DNA from: a virus
Direction: 5' to 3' (one strand)
DNA length: 23,122 nt
IMG/VR virus record: IMGVR_UViG_3300035701_000300
Coordinates: 1 to 23,122 of that record
Notes under the pieces: generated by a model
What the model was told of the DNA's origin: nothing
What the model saw: only the letters and a program-made list of their open reading frames with translations
Databases searched by the model: none
Part shown: positions 7,230 to 14,783 of the stretch, in pieces
Layout of the letters: the number at the start of each line of letters is the position of its first letter
How positions within the stretch are numbered: position 1 is the stretch's first letter
Program-made: the position numbers and the translations under genes

Positions 7230-8192
7230 GTGCCCGCAGGATTTGGAAATACAGGGCTCCAAACAGCCTTCGCCTACGTCACCATCGAACAGGTGCGGGC
7301 AGAAGGATTCCCCGACACCATCATTCCCGACGACAGGCTGAGGAAGCTGATCCGGATGGTAAGCCACTGGATCAACCGCCTCACCCATCAATGGTTCCTC
7401 CCCATCAGGCTTCGCGCCAAGGTGGACGGGGCGCGGGGAAGCGTCGCGCACCTTCCCAACATGATCCCTATCCTCGACCTCTTCTCCCTCCGGTTTTTCA
7501 AGGACGGGTTGATCGACCTGGAACTACCGGACGTCGCGTATCAGGTGAAACCCCGGTACGTGATGATGATGACGCATACCATGAGGCTTCCGACCATCCC
7601 CCACTTCGTCATTCTGGACGGAGTGTTCGGGTGGCTCGTGGACGACTTCACCAAGACCCAGGTCCGGACGGTTGCCCCACTGATCGTGTCGATGGCCGAT
7701 GTAACGGGGATCCCGGACCCGAAAGAGGTTCTCGTCAATAGCGTGGATGGGATCTACGCCGGAGACGCCATCCTGATTGGAAGCGAGCCCGAGCCCCTTT
7801 CCTACCCAGCCATCGTGACGGGAGTCGTTACGACGGCTCCGCTCAAGATCATCTTTGAGCCCGTTGTTCCATTCTCCATGCCCACGGGAACGAAGATCAC
7901 GCGGTACGGTAGGGTTCCAGACCGGATCCAGCAAGCGATGATGATGCTCATTCGGGACATGATCCAGGGGGGCTACGGGCAGACCGGGAGCTACGACACC
8001 TCCGAGTCCCCTGGTGGAATCGGGACGAGGTTGAACAGTGAATCGGTCGAGGGGTACTCCTACAGCCTTTCACCGCTGAAGGCGATCAACAGCCCCGGCG
8101 GAGGGGCGATCACCACCGGAAACGCGACGGTGGATGACATCCTGACGGAGTTCACCGCCGACGCTGGCGGTATATTCATTGGGTACGCCTGA
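7230..8192 (+). CDS. Head-tail connector (gp6-like) with inserted beta module
   Basis: The 320-residue protein is a candidate adaptor ring that sits under the portal. The N-terminus FAYVTIEQVRAEGF..DDRLRKLIRMVSHWINRLT (about 14-52) matches the helical start of gp6/YqbG-type connectors, where a 't.eevRa.G...d..l..lI..as..i...t' pattern is usual. Typical members are 100-200 residues. This one carries an added beta-rich middle, including a module at about 164-226 that resembles repeats in the sheath. A C-terminal helix RIQQAMMMLIRDMIQGGY (232-249) completes the fold, followed by a flexible Gly/Ser region. Start: GTG with GAGGAG at 7218-7223. The stop overlaps the next ATG. Confidence 0.65.
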   Translation: MPAGFGNTGLQTAFAYVTIEQVRAEGFPDTIIPDDRLRKLIRMVSHWINRLTHQWFLPIRLRAKVDGARGSVAHLPNMIPILDLFSLRFFKDGLIDLELPDVAYQVKPRYVMMMTHTMRLPTIPHFVILDGVFGWLVDDFTKTQVRTVAPLIVSMADVTGIPDPKEVLVNSVDGIYAGDAILIGSEPEPLSYPAIVTGVVTTAPLKIIFEPVVPFSMPTGTKITRYGRVPDRIQQAMMMLIRDMIQGGYGQTGSYDTSESPGGIGTRLNSESVEGYSYSLSPLKAINSPGGGAITTGNATVDDILTEFTADAGGIFIGYA

Positions 8193-8635
8193 TGCTGCCG
8201 TTCACCAGCGGGCACCCGGTACGGATCAACCGGATCATTGTGGGAATCCGGGTGCTCTCTGTCTCCGCGACCGTGAAAGATCCCGACTTCCGCGAGGCGA
8301 AGGAGAACCGCGTCTGGTCGGAGCCGGTCAGCGCCATAGGGCAGTGGGTGGGAGGGGAGCAGTCCTTCCGTCTGGAACGGACCATGACGGGCGACGCGCT
8401 CCCGACGAGCGGGCACTTTGTGTTTCGGTTCACGGACCTGGACAAAGTTCAGGTGGGGTTCCTTCCGAAGAAGGGGGATCGGGTCGTTTCGGTCAACGGG
8501 ATTCCCAGCGATTGGACGATCATCAAGGCGAGCAAGGGGAGCCCTCTTTACGGGAACCGGACGAAGTCGTTTGCCAGGCCCATCCTCCTGCATGTGGACG
8601 TGGAGCAGACCCGCAAGCGGCTCGGGAGCATCTGA
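8192..8635 (+). CDS. Putative head-closure (stopper) protein
   Basis: The 147-residue protein sits between the connector and tail-completion genes, the usual slot for a stopper that seals the portal channel. It looks like a beta barrel: strands at INRIIVGIRVLSVSATV (13-29), HFVFRFTDLDKVQVGFLP (74-91) and a KKGDRVVSVNGIPSDWTIIK stretch, which recalls the 'kGDri...g..y.v..v' core of SPP1 gp16-like and other head-closure folds. No enzyme motif, signal or membrane segment is seen. The start overlaps the upstream stop and the end overlaps the downstream start. The position argument is stronger than the sequence match. Confidence 0.5.
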   Translation: MLPFTSGHPVRINRIIVGIRVLSVSATVKDPDFREAKENRVWSEPVSAIGQWVGGEQSFRLERTMTGDALPTSGHFVFRFTDLDKVQVGFLPKKGDRVVSVNGIPSDWTIIKASKGSPLYGNRTKSFARPILLHVDVEQTRKRLGSI

Positions 8636-9183
8636 TGCCCATAGGAATCAGGATTGCGCCCTACGGAAAGTTCCGAAAGTTGATCCAGGACTTGAACCGG
8701 ATCGAGCGGATCGTCGAAGGGAAGAAGACCCAAGCTGCCATGCAGCAACTCGCGGAGGCGGCCAGGGACTTCATCGTGAATGGGATCAAGAACGGGCGGG
8801 GGGACTGGGAAAAACTCAACGAGATGACGAAGGAGATGAAGGGGAGCTCTGCCATCCTGATCGACAGCGGTTCCTTCATGAACTCGATGACGACCTGGCA
8901 GGAAGGGAAGCGATGGTTCGCGGGGGTTCCCGCCGGGGCCACGGGGAGCCGGGGTCAGGATCTCACTTTGGTCGGATTGGTGCATGAGAGAGGGGCTACG
9001 ATCCAGGTGACGGAGGGAATCCGGGGCTTCTTCGCGGCCAAGGGCTTCCCCCTCCGGGCGGACACGAAATACTTGAGGGTGCCTTCGAGGCCCTGGTTCG
9101 AGCCAGCCGTGAAGGAGACGGACGAGTTCGCGGACACGATTCTCGAACCCTTGGTGTCTGAAATCTTGAAGGAGATCGGGTAG
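8635..9183 (+). CDS. Tail-completion / virion morphogenesis protein (Mu gpG-like)
   Basis: The 182-residue protein resembles the phage virion morphogenesis family (Mu gpG, P2 gpS). It has an N-terminal helical region (about 12-53, Gln/Ala/Glu-rich), then WEKLNEMTKEM and ILIDSGSFMNSMTTW (75-89), matching the family's 'L..tG.l..s.t...' segment. VGLVHERGATIQVTE follows, equivalent to 'yg.iHq.G....', and the C-terminus RVPSRPWFEPAVKETDEF matches 'iPaRpflg.....'. Such proteins finish the tail end so that it can join the head. ATG 8635 overlaps the preceding TGA, and the stop TAG overlaps the next GTG. Confidence 0.75.
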   Translation: MPIGIRIAPYGKFRKLIQDLNRIERIVEGKKTQAAMQQLAEAARDFIVNGIKNGRGDWEKLNEMTKEMKGSSAILIDSGSFMNSMTTWQEGKRWFAGVPAGATGSRGQDLTLVGLVHERGATIQVTEGIRGFFAAKGFPLRADTKYLRVPSRPWFEPAVKETDEFADTILEPLVSEILKEIG

Positions 9184-10532
9184 TGCCGGTTCATGTGATT
9201 TGCATGTCGGACCCCGACCGGGTGGAGATCGAACCCCCGGTCCTTCCGGCCTTGGCCCCAGGGGCTACGGTTCTGGAAGGGGGGACCGTACTCTGCAAAC
9301 TGGACTCCGACAAGACCCGGTACGACCCCACGGGGGCGTACTACGAAACCGTCGTGATCCCGGCGAACTGGGTGGCGGAGAAACTCATCGGGCTCTACGG
9401 GCTTGAGTTAAAGGGCTACGTGGAGCCCGTGATCCCCGGCCTCGCCCCTTCGCAAACGGCCAAGGTGGAATTCCAACTGTCGAACGACGGAGGGGCAACC
9501 TGGCTCATCTGGCAGAATCTTCCCTCTGCGTGGGTGCCAGCCGTAGGGCCTTTGGCGGGAGTTTTCAACGACGAAGACACGGTTGACAGGTGGCTTCCTC
9601 AGTTTCCTTTCGTATCCCCCAGGCAGCTCCAGTTCAAGTTGAAGATGACCCCCGGCGCAAACGGTTTGCAAAGGCCGGTTGTGCAGGGGCTTTTCGTCTA
9701 CAACGAGCACAAGATCGACTTGGAGGAGGACGTTACCCGGTCCATCAAGCGGTATCTCGATTCCGTGATCGAGATCCCGATGACCTACACGGCGGAGCTG
9801 GCGTCGCCTTCCGCCACGATCACGATTGACCGGGATGTGGGCCTGGATGTGACCATCAAGGAACCCATCACAGCCTACAACCTGACGACCGATCCAGGCC
9901 GGAATATCAACCTGTTCTCCTCCTTGGGGGGGCCAGACAACCGGACGATCATCCTGGTTGGCCCCCAGGTGGGACAGGTCGAGGTCCAGTTTGTGGGAGT
10001 GCCCGACGTTTTCATCGGGGCGGAAGAGTTCTTCCAGGTCAGCAAGATCCCATCCATCGTGGTCTCGATGACGAAGGCCGAACAGTACCTCGACGTCAGG
10101 CACAGGATCCCGGAGACGGAACGGTCCCTGGCCCGCCTGCAAGGGAGGCTCCAGTTCCCGAGGATCTACTACAAGATCGACATGACCGTCCGGGTGCAGT
10201 CCTCTTTGAAACGGGCGGCACTCCAGATGGCGGACTCCGTGGGACGGGTTTTGGACCAGGGACAGGTGTTCTACTCCGTGTCGAACGGTGAGACCTATTG
10301 CGTCTACCAGCAAATCTCCCAAACACCGGAGGACCGTCTGGCGCAAGGTCTCTACGTCGGGGCCGTCAACCTCCTGGTCGTAGGGAAGGTGTGGCTGGAA
10401 GGGGAGAAGGTGCCCCCCAACATCCCGCTGGTCACGGAGGTGGATACTTGGGTTGGAGGACAAAACACTTGCAACTTGCTTTTACCGTCTTATCTCCGTA
10501 GAGTATATCGTGAGCAGGACAGGATTGTTTAG
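9183..10532 (+). CDS. Large neck/tail-junction protein, possible terminator domain
   Basis: This 449-residue protein is not firmly recognised. Residues about 90-175 look like a beta sandwich: VEFQLSNDGGATWLIWQNLP is like the 'lS.DGG.tW..w' strand pair of phage and carbohydrate-binding modules. A helix EEDVTRSIKRYLDSV (181-195) and another beta-rich region (195-300) follow. The C-terminal part (about 326-405), RIYYKIDMTVRVQSSLK..MADSVGRVLDQGQVF..GLYVGAVNLLVVGKV, has the strand-helix-strand rhythm of tail terminators (gpU-like). The position, after the tail-completion gene and before the sheath, is where a terminator is expected. No separate terminator gene is visible. The last 25 codons are AT-richer than the rest and overlap a promoter candidate. 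Confidence 0.5.
   Translation: MPVHVICMSDPDRVEIEPPVLPALAPGATVLEGGTVLCKLDSDKTRYDPTGAYYETVVIPANWVAEKLIGLYGLELKGYVEPVIPGLAPSQTAKVEFQLSNDGGATWLIWQNLPSAWVPAVGPLAGVFNDEDTVDRWLPQFPFVSPRQLQFKLKMTPGANGLQRPVVQGLFVYNEHKIDLEEDVTRSIKRYLDSVIEIPMTYTAELASPSATITIDRDVGLDVTIKEPITAYNLTTDPGRNINLFSSLGGPDNRTIILVGPQVGQVEVQFVGVPDVFIGAEEFFQVSKIPSIVVSMTKAEQYLDVRHRIPETERSLARLQGRLQFPRIYYKIDMTVRVQSSLKRAALQMADSVGRVLDQGQVFYSVSNGETYCVYQQISQTPEDRLAQGLYVGAVNLLVVGKVWLEGEKVPPNIPLVTEVDTWVGGQNTCNLLLPSYLRRVYREQDRIV
10481..10509 (+). promoter_or_regulatory. Candidate promoter for the tail-shaft operon
   Basis: TTTACC (10481-10486) and TATATC (10504-10509) are 17 bases apart. An overlapping alternative, TTGCTT (10476-10481) with TAGAGT (10499-10504), is also 17 bases apart. 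They lie in the AT-rich final codons of the preceding gene, an unusual composition for this window and one that a promoter would explain. A start near 10516 would give a leader of about 27 bases before the gene at 10543. Confidence 0.4.
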
Positions 10533-10542
10533 GGGATGCCCT

Positions 10543-10776
10543 ATGCCAGAACCCAGGCGTAAGATCATGAGCATCAGCCCCCGGATGATGACCATGAACC
10601 TCGACACGATGATCGACGGCAGGAGGGAGAGCCTTCACCTGTCTCCGAAACAGGTGGTCGAGGTCACGGAATCGCAGTTCAGGAGCAGAGAATTCCAGAA
10701 GCTCCTGGGGGCGAAGTTCATCGTGGACATGACCGCCGCAGCGGCCAAGAGGGAAGGCTTCCAGAACGGACGCTGA
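10543..10776 (+). CDS. Small hypothetical protein upstream of sheath
   Basis: I do not recognise this 77-residue basic protein. It has a Met-rich N-terminus (MSISPRMMTMNLDTM), a central LHLSPKQVVEVTESQF segment and a short helix-forming tail AAAAKREGF. The ATG at 10543 was chosen because AGGGGA (10531-10536) lies six bases upstream; ATG 10567 is an alternative. It is probably cotranscribed with the sheath gene that follows after a 103-base gap. Confidence 0.55.
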   Translation: MPEPRRKIMSISPRMMTMNLDTMIDGRRESLHLSPKQVVEVTESQFRSREFQKLLGAKFIVDMTAAAAKREGFQNGR

Positions 10777-10819
10777 TCCCGTCTCAGGCGAGTGACCGCC
10801 TGTATTTCCAAGGACGGGA
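10777..10819 (+). promoter_or_regulatory. Nested RNA stems in the sheath leader
   Basis: An outer 7-base-pair stem, TCCCGTC (10777-10783) with GACGGGA (10813-10819), encloses an inner 6-base-pair stem, CAGGCG (10785-10790) with CGCCTG (10797-10802). It begins right after a stop codon and lies about 60 bases before the sheath start. There is no T-run after it, so it is not a classical intrinsic terminator. An RNA-processing or mRNA-stabilising element is possible. Confidence 0.4.
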
Positions 10820-10879
10820 GTAGGTGGAGGCCAGCCCGAGTGACGCGGCGGAAAGGCCCCCGTAGGAAGGGAGATACGC

Positions 10880-12886
10880 ATGGCTCTCGCAGGCATCGAA
10901 ACCCTCCATCCCGACGTGTTCGTGATCGAGCAGGCGGGCATCCCCCGCGTCATCGGAGTTGGAGTGAACACGGGAGGCTTCGTCGGCGTGACCAAGAAGG
11001 GTCCGATCGACAGGGCCGACCTGGTGACGTCCGCCACACAGTACGCCCAGAAGTACGGGACGGATTACTCCGGCTCCTTTGTGTTCCCCTCCGTCAAGGC
11101 GTTCTTCGACCAGGGCGGAACGCGGTGCTTCATCGCCCGCGTGGTGGGGCAGGGGGCCGTGGCCGCGAACGCGGTGGTGGCGAACCACGAAGGCAACGGC
11201 GCGATCAACGCCGATGCCATCTCGCCTGGGGCATGGGGGAACGACGTTTCGGTGCAGACGGAGCGGTGGCGCACGACCCTGGCACCGCCCCCCGTGGGCG
11301 TTCCTCCGGTTGGCCTGGGATCCACACAGATCCCGGTCTACTCCCTGCGGAGCGTGAAGGTGGGAGACCTCGTTCGGATCTACGACAGCGTCAGCCTCAA
11401 CGTCGGCTACGCCTTCGTCTATTCCATCGACGTGGGGAACCGGATCCTGAACGTGCGGCCCCTGGCGGGCCTCCCTGCGGCCTTCACCTTCCCGGACGGA
11501 AGCCTCATCCACAGCGCCACGGACCACCGGCTCTCGACCTTCCTGGTCGATGCCCTTCCGAACGGCGCGACGAGCGTGACCCTCCTGAACACGTCCAACC
11601 TCGCCATCGGGGCGCTGATGTACTTCGACGACGGCCTGAACTACGCCAGCGTCGTGGTGACCAGGATCGACGGGAAGATCATCCGGTTCGCCCCCGTGGT
11701 CACCACGGGCGGGGCGACACTCCCGGCGGGAACCACCATCGCGGTCACCCAGGAGTTCAACCTCAAGGTCTACGAGCTGGGTAAGTTCGCGGAGTCCTTC
11801 GAGGGCCTCTCGATGGAGTCCACGAACACGCGGGACTACTTCGGGACGCGGCTTGCCGGGCAGTCGAACGAGTCCTCCTTCATCACGGTCACGGACCTGT
11901 TCCCGGTCCTGGTGGACCCGAACATGGCGATCCCCGAGCCGTCCCTCTCGATCCCGCTCGCGGGCGGAACGGAAGGAGCCCCGGTGGGGGACAACGAGTA
12001 CATCGGGTCGGACGTGGCCCCCAAGAGCGGGATGTTCCTCCTGGACGAAGCCCCGGACGTCAACTTCTTCTCCATTCCCGGCGTGACGACCGTGGTGGTG
12101 GAGCGGGCGGCGGCGGACTTCGCGGACCTCAAGGGGAACATCATGGTGATCCTCGACGCCCCGCTGGCGGACGACGAGGCGATGGAAGTCCTGAACTTCC
12201 GGAACATCGAGGCGAACTTCGACACTTCCTACGCGGCCCTGTACTACCCGTGGGTGATCGTCCGCGACCCGAACCAGAACAATTCCAGGGTCGCCCTCCC
12301 GCCTTCGGGCTTCATCCAGGGCGTGTACGCGCAGATCGGGGCGACCAGGGGCGTCCAGTACGCTCCTGCGAACGTGGCCCTGAACGGGGTGCTCGACCTG
12401 ACCCACAACACCTCCGACGGGGAGCAGGACATGCTGAACCCGGCGGGGATCAACGTGATCCGGTCGTTCATCGGCGAGGGCATCCGGGTCTGGGGAGCGA
12501 GGACGCTGACCAACTTCCACGACGGGCGGCACTACGTCAACGTCCGAAGGCTCCTGAACTACATCAAGGAGAGCCTCAAGCGGGGCCTCCGGTTCGCCAT
12601 CTTCGAGCTGAACGAGCCGAGAACCTGGGAGACGGTGACCCTGGCCTGCGAGGAGTTCCTCGGCAACATGTTCCTGCGCGGGCAGCTCTACTCCCCGGAC
12701 GGGACGCCGGAGCGGGCCTACTTCGTGAAGTGCGACTCCGAGACCAACCCGGACAGCGAACGCCGGGAGGGGCGCATGAACGTGGAGATCGGGGTGAACC
12801 CGCCGCTGCCCGCCGAATTCATCGTCTGCCGCGTCGGCCTGTGGGACGGCGGCAGCACGGTGGCGGAGGAGCTGGCCCGGCGGTAG
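10880..12886 (+). CDS. Contractile tail sheath protein
   Basis: The 668-residue sheath subunit polymerises around the tube and contracts to drive the spike into the cell envelope. The N-terminus HPDVFVIEQAGIPRVIGVGV..GGFVGVTKKGP (10-42), Y..KYGTDYSG and FFDQGGTRCFIARV (75-88) match the sheath family closely. The C-terminal domain has INVIRSF.GEGIRVWGARTL (525-543), NVRRLLNYIKESLKRGLR and MNVEIGVNPPLPAEFIVCRV (633-652), the handshake region. It is longer than simple sheaths (about 480 residues for many Mu/P2-like ones) because of a beta-rich insertion at about 140-293 that appears to contain two related modules. Start: ATG with AAGGGAG upstream. Strong GC-ending codon bias fits high expression. 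Confidence 0.93.
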   Translation: MALAGIETLHPDVFVIEQAGIPRVIGVGVNTGGFVGVTKKGPIDRADLVTSATQYAQKYGTDYSGSFVFPSVKAFFDQGGTRCFIARVVGQGAVAANAVVANHEGNGAINADAISPGAWGNDVSVQTERWRTTLAPPPVGVPPVGLGSTQIPVYSLRSVKVGDLVRIYDSVSLNVGYAFVYSIDVGNRILNVRPLAGLPAAFTFPDGSLIHSATDHRLSTFLVDALPNGATSVTLLNTSNLAIGALMYFDDGLNYASVVVTRIDGKIIRFAPVVTTGGATLPAGTTIAVTQEFNLKVYELGKFAESFEGLSMESTNTRDYFGTRLAGQSNESSFITVTDLFPVLVDPNMAIPEPSLSIPLAGGTEGAPVGDNEYIGSDVAPKSGMFLLDEAPDVNFFSIPGVTTVVVERAAADFADLKGNIMVILDAPLADDEAMEVLNFRNIEANFDTSYAALYYPWVIVRDPNQNNSRVALPPSGFIQGVYAQIGATRGVQYAPANVALNGVLDLTHNTSDGEQDMLNPAGINVIRSFIGEGIRVWGARTLTNFHDGRHYVNVRRLLNYIKESLKRGLRFAIFELNEPRTWETVTLACEEFLGNMFLRGQLYSPDGTPERAYFVKCDSETNPDSERREGRMNVEIGVNPPLPAEFIVCRVGLWDGGSTVAEELARR

Positions 12887-12899
12887 AAGGGGCGAGTGA

Positions 12900-13370
12900 A
12901 TGCCCGAGGCAAGAGCAATTGATCCAGTCTCTAAATTCAGGTTCGAAGTGGTAAGCCCGAGCCTGAAGGGGGGATTTTCCAAAGTCACTGGGATCAAGGA
13001 AGAGATCGCGGTAGAGGATAAGCGGTACGGAACGGAGCCCTTCTACACGCGAAAGATGAAGGGGGAGGTTAAGGGCGGCCAGTTGACTTTGGAACGGGGG
13101 GTCGTAAAGGACTTCGACTTGTTTCGTAGGTGGTACGCGAGAGCAAGAGCGGGGACGCAGGCGTACCGCGAGATCGTAGAGATCCAGGTCAAGGACGAAG
13201 AAGACAACATCGTCAGGAGATTGAAAGCCATCGAAGCGTGGCCCATATCCTACGAGATCAGCGATTTGGACGCCAAGGCTTCGGATGTAGCGGTCGAAAC
13301 AATAACTCTGGTGTTCGATTGGATTAAGTTCTCTCTGGCCACAACCGGAGCGAGCGGTGGGGCTCATTGA
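12900..13370 (+). CDS. Tail tube protein, paralogue 1
   Basis: The 156-residue protein belongs to the T4 gp19-like/TIGR02241 tail-tube family. Family signs are SKFRFEVVSPSLKGGFSKVTGIKEEI near the N-terminus, followed by KMKGEVKGGQLTLERGV, a WYARARAGTQAYREIVEIQV segment and the C-terminal WPISYEISDLDAKASDVAVETITLVFD. Hexameric rings of such proteins stack inside the sheath. Compared with the next gene, its codons are less biased and its ribosome site (GGGGCGAG) is weaker, so it is likely made in smaller amounts. It could be the tube-initiation ring that sits on the hub, as gp48/gp54 do in T4, but the sequence alone does not show this. Confidence 0.82.
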   Translation: MPEARAIDPVSKFRFEVVSPSLKGGFSKVTGIKEEIAVEDKRYGTEPFYTRKMKGEVKGGQLTLERGVVKDFDLFRRWYARARAGTQAYREIVEIQVKDEEDNIVRRLKAIEAWPISYEISDLDAKASDVAVETITLVFDWIKFSLATTGASGGAH

Positions 13371-13401
13371 TGGGGCGGTTGCCCGTTTGAAGGAGGATAC
13401 C

Positions 13402-13914
13402 ATGGCAGATGCGAGAGTTGCGGATCCCGCGACCGCGTTTCGGTTCCAGGTGAACTCGACGAAGCTGCGCGGCCCTGCGGGCTTCTCCAAGATCAGCGGG
13501 ATCAAGGAGGAGAACGAGGTCATGGAATACCGCGAGGGGAGCGATAAGCAGCTCGCGGTGCGGAAGATCCCCGGCCTGCGGACCTACCCCGAGGTGACCT
13601 TCGAGAAGGGTCTGACGCGGCAGGGGCTGGACCTCGTGAACTGGAGAAAGGACGTTCTGCGGGGAGCGGAGGGCTTCCGTGCTTCTGTTTTGGTGACGGT
13701 TCAGGACTGCACCGGGAATGCCGCCAGGTCGGCTCAGATGGAGCGGGGGTGGCCGAGCTCCCTGGAGATGAGCGACCTCGACGGCTCGTCCAGCGAAGTG
13801 GCCGTCGAGACCATGACCATCGTTCACGAGGGGAACGTCAAGGGATCCATCTTCCTGACGGGCGGGGCGGCGGTTGCCGCTGCGTTCGCGGGATCAGGGA
13901 TTGCGGGGATGTAG
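13402..13914 (+). CDS. Tail tube protein, paralogue 2 (probable main tube)
   Basis: The 170-residue protein is a second member of the same tail-tube family: FRFQVNSTKLRGPAGFSKISGIKEE at the N-terminus, VTFEKGLTRQGLDLVNW in the middle and WPSSLEMSDLDGSSSEVAVETMTIV near the C-terminus, lining up with the first paralogue end to end. It adds an Ala/Gly-rich C-terminal tail (about 152-170). ATG 13402 was chosen over an in-frame ATG at 13357 because AAGGAGG lies a few bases before it, and the upstream codons would overlap the first tube gene. The strong ribosome site and GC-biased codons suggest this is the abundant tube subunit. Confidence 0.85.
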   Translation: MADARVADPATAFRFQVNSTKLRGPAGFSKISGIKEENEVMEYREGSDKQLAVRKIPGLRTYPEVTFEKGLTRQGLDLVNWRKDVLRGAEGFRASVLVTVQDCTGNAARSAQMERGWPSSLEMSDLDGSSSEVAVETMTIVHEGNVKGSIFLTGGAAVAAAFAGSGIAGM

Positions 13915-13967
13915 TGGTTCATCCCCGGTGAAAACGTGTAGTAGGGGCGGTGCCCCAGGAGGAAGCC

Positions 13968-14783
13968 ATGACGGACGAAGTGCGCCAGGAGTCCAACGAT
14001 TCCACCCCGAACCAAGCACCCCTTCCCGCCCCCGTCCCCAATACGGGCATCATCTTGCCGGGGGGCTACCTGCACAAGGACGGCAAGGTGTACCGGGATG
14101 CCGAAGTCTCCCCAATGACCGGCCTCACGCGGAAGGCCATCGCGGGGGAGTCCGTCCGGAACAATCCGGTCAAGACCACGGACATCATCCTCGCGCAGTG
14201 TCTAAGGCGCATCGGACCCATCACGACCGTCACCACCAAGCTCCTGGGAGAACTCTTGAACGGGGACCGGGAGTTCCTTCTCTTGGAGATCCGGCGCATC
14301 TCGATGGGGGACACTATCACCGCCTTCGTGGACTGCGACGGGTGCGAGAACAAGATCGAGGTGAAGTTCAAGATCGACGAGCTGGAGACCATCCGGCTGA
14401 AGGACGGGGATTTCCAGATCAAGGACGACCTCATGGTGTTCCGGCTCCAATCCGACGAGCCGGAATTGAACATTCTTTGCCGATTCCCCAGGGGGTACGA
14501 CCAGGAAATCTTCGTCAAGCACATGAAGAAGAACCCCATCGAAGCCCTCTACAAGGTGTACCAGGCATGCGTCCTGGAGTGGAACGGCGGCTCCGTGGAC
14601 TCCTTCTTCTTTGACAGCCAAAACGTCAACATCCTCGACAAGTTCGGAGAGATGTTCGAGGAGAAGATGCCCGGCCCGATCCTGAAGCAGACGGTCCCGT
14701 GCCCGGTGTGCGCCAAGTCCATCGAGTTCACCTTTCAAAACTCGGATTTTTTGCACAGGCTGCCGAAGCGTGGAATGAAGTGA
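13968..14783 (+). CDS. Zinc-binding tail assembly chaperone / gp26-like baseplate protein
   Basis: The 271-residue protein lies directly before the tape measure, the usual slot of the tail chaperone. It resembles the T4 gp26-like base plate protein family seen in contractile tails: a disordered Pro-rich start, MTGLTRKAIAG (50-60), NGDREFLLLEIRRISMGDTI (98-117), then an alpha/beta core and an HMKKNPIEALYKVYQACV helix. Two CxxC knuckles, Cys123/Cys126 and Cys245/Cys248, probably bind one zinc. Start: ATG 13968, five bases after AGGAGG at 13957-13962. Near its end lies a slippery heptamer that would let ribosomes read into a 63-residue extension, as in lambda G/GT. Chaperone versus structural hub is not settled by sequence. 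Confidence 0.7.
   Translation: MTDEVRQESNDSTPNQAPLPAPVPNTGIILPGGYLHKDGKVYRDAEVSPMTGLTRKAIAGESVRNNPVKTTDIILAQCLRRIGPITTVTTKLLGELLNGDREFLLLEIRRISMGDTITAFVDCDGCENKIEVKFKIDELETIRLKDGDFQIKDDLMVFRLQSDEPELNILCRFPRGYDQEIFVKHMKKNPIEALYKVYQACVLEWNGGSVDSFFFDSQNVNILDKFGEMFEEKMPGPILKQTVPCPVCAKSIEFTFQNSDFLHRLPKRGMK
14747..14753 (+). other. Programmed -1 frameshift site T_TTT_TTG
   Basis: In the frame of the chaperone gene the sequence reads GAT TTT TTG CAC, so T_TTT_TTG fits the X_XXY_YYZ rule for -1 slippage at residues Phe261 and Leu262. After the slip, reading continues at 14753 through an open frame to the stop at 14942-14944, giving a fusion of about 325 residues instead of 271. The location, 10 codons before the 0-frame stop and just before the tape measure, is the classic one for tail chaperone frameshifts. 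I did not identify a clear stimulatory pseudoknot downstream. Confidence 0.75.

Noticed and set aside
13944-13956. GGGGC/GCCCC hairpin just before the chaperone ribosome site
   Set aside because: Only five base pairs with a three-base loop and no T-run; too short to call in a GC-rich genome.
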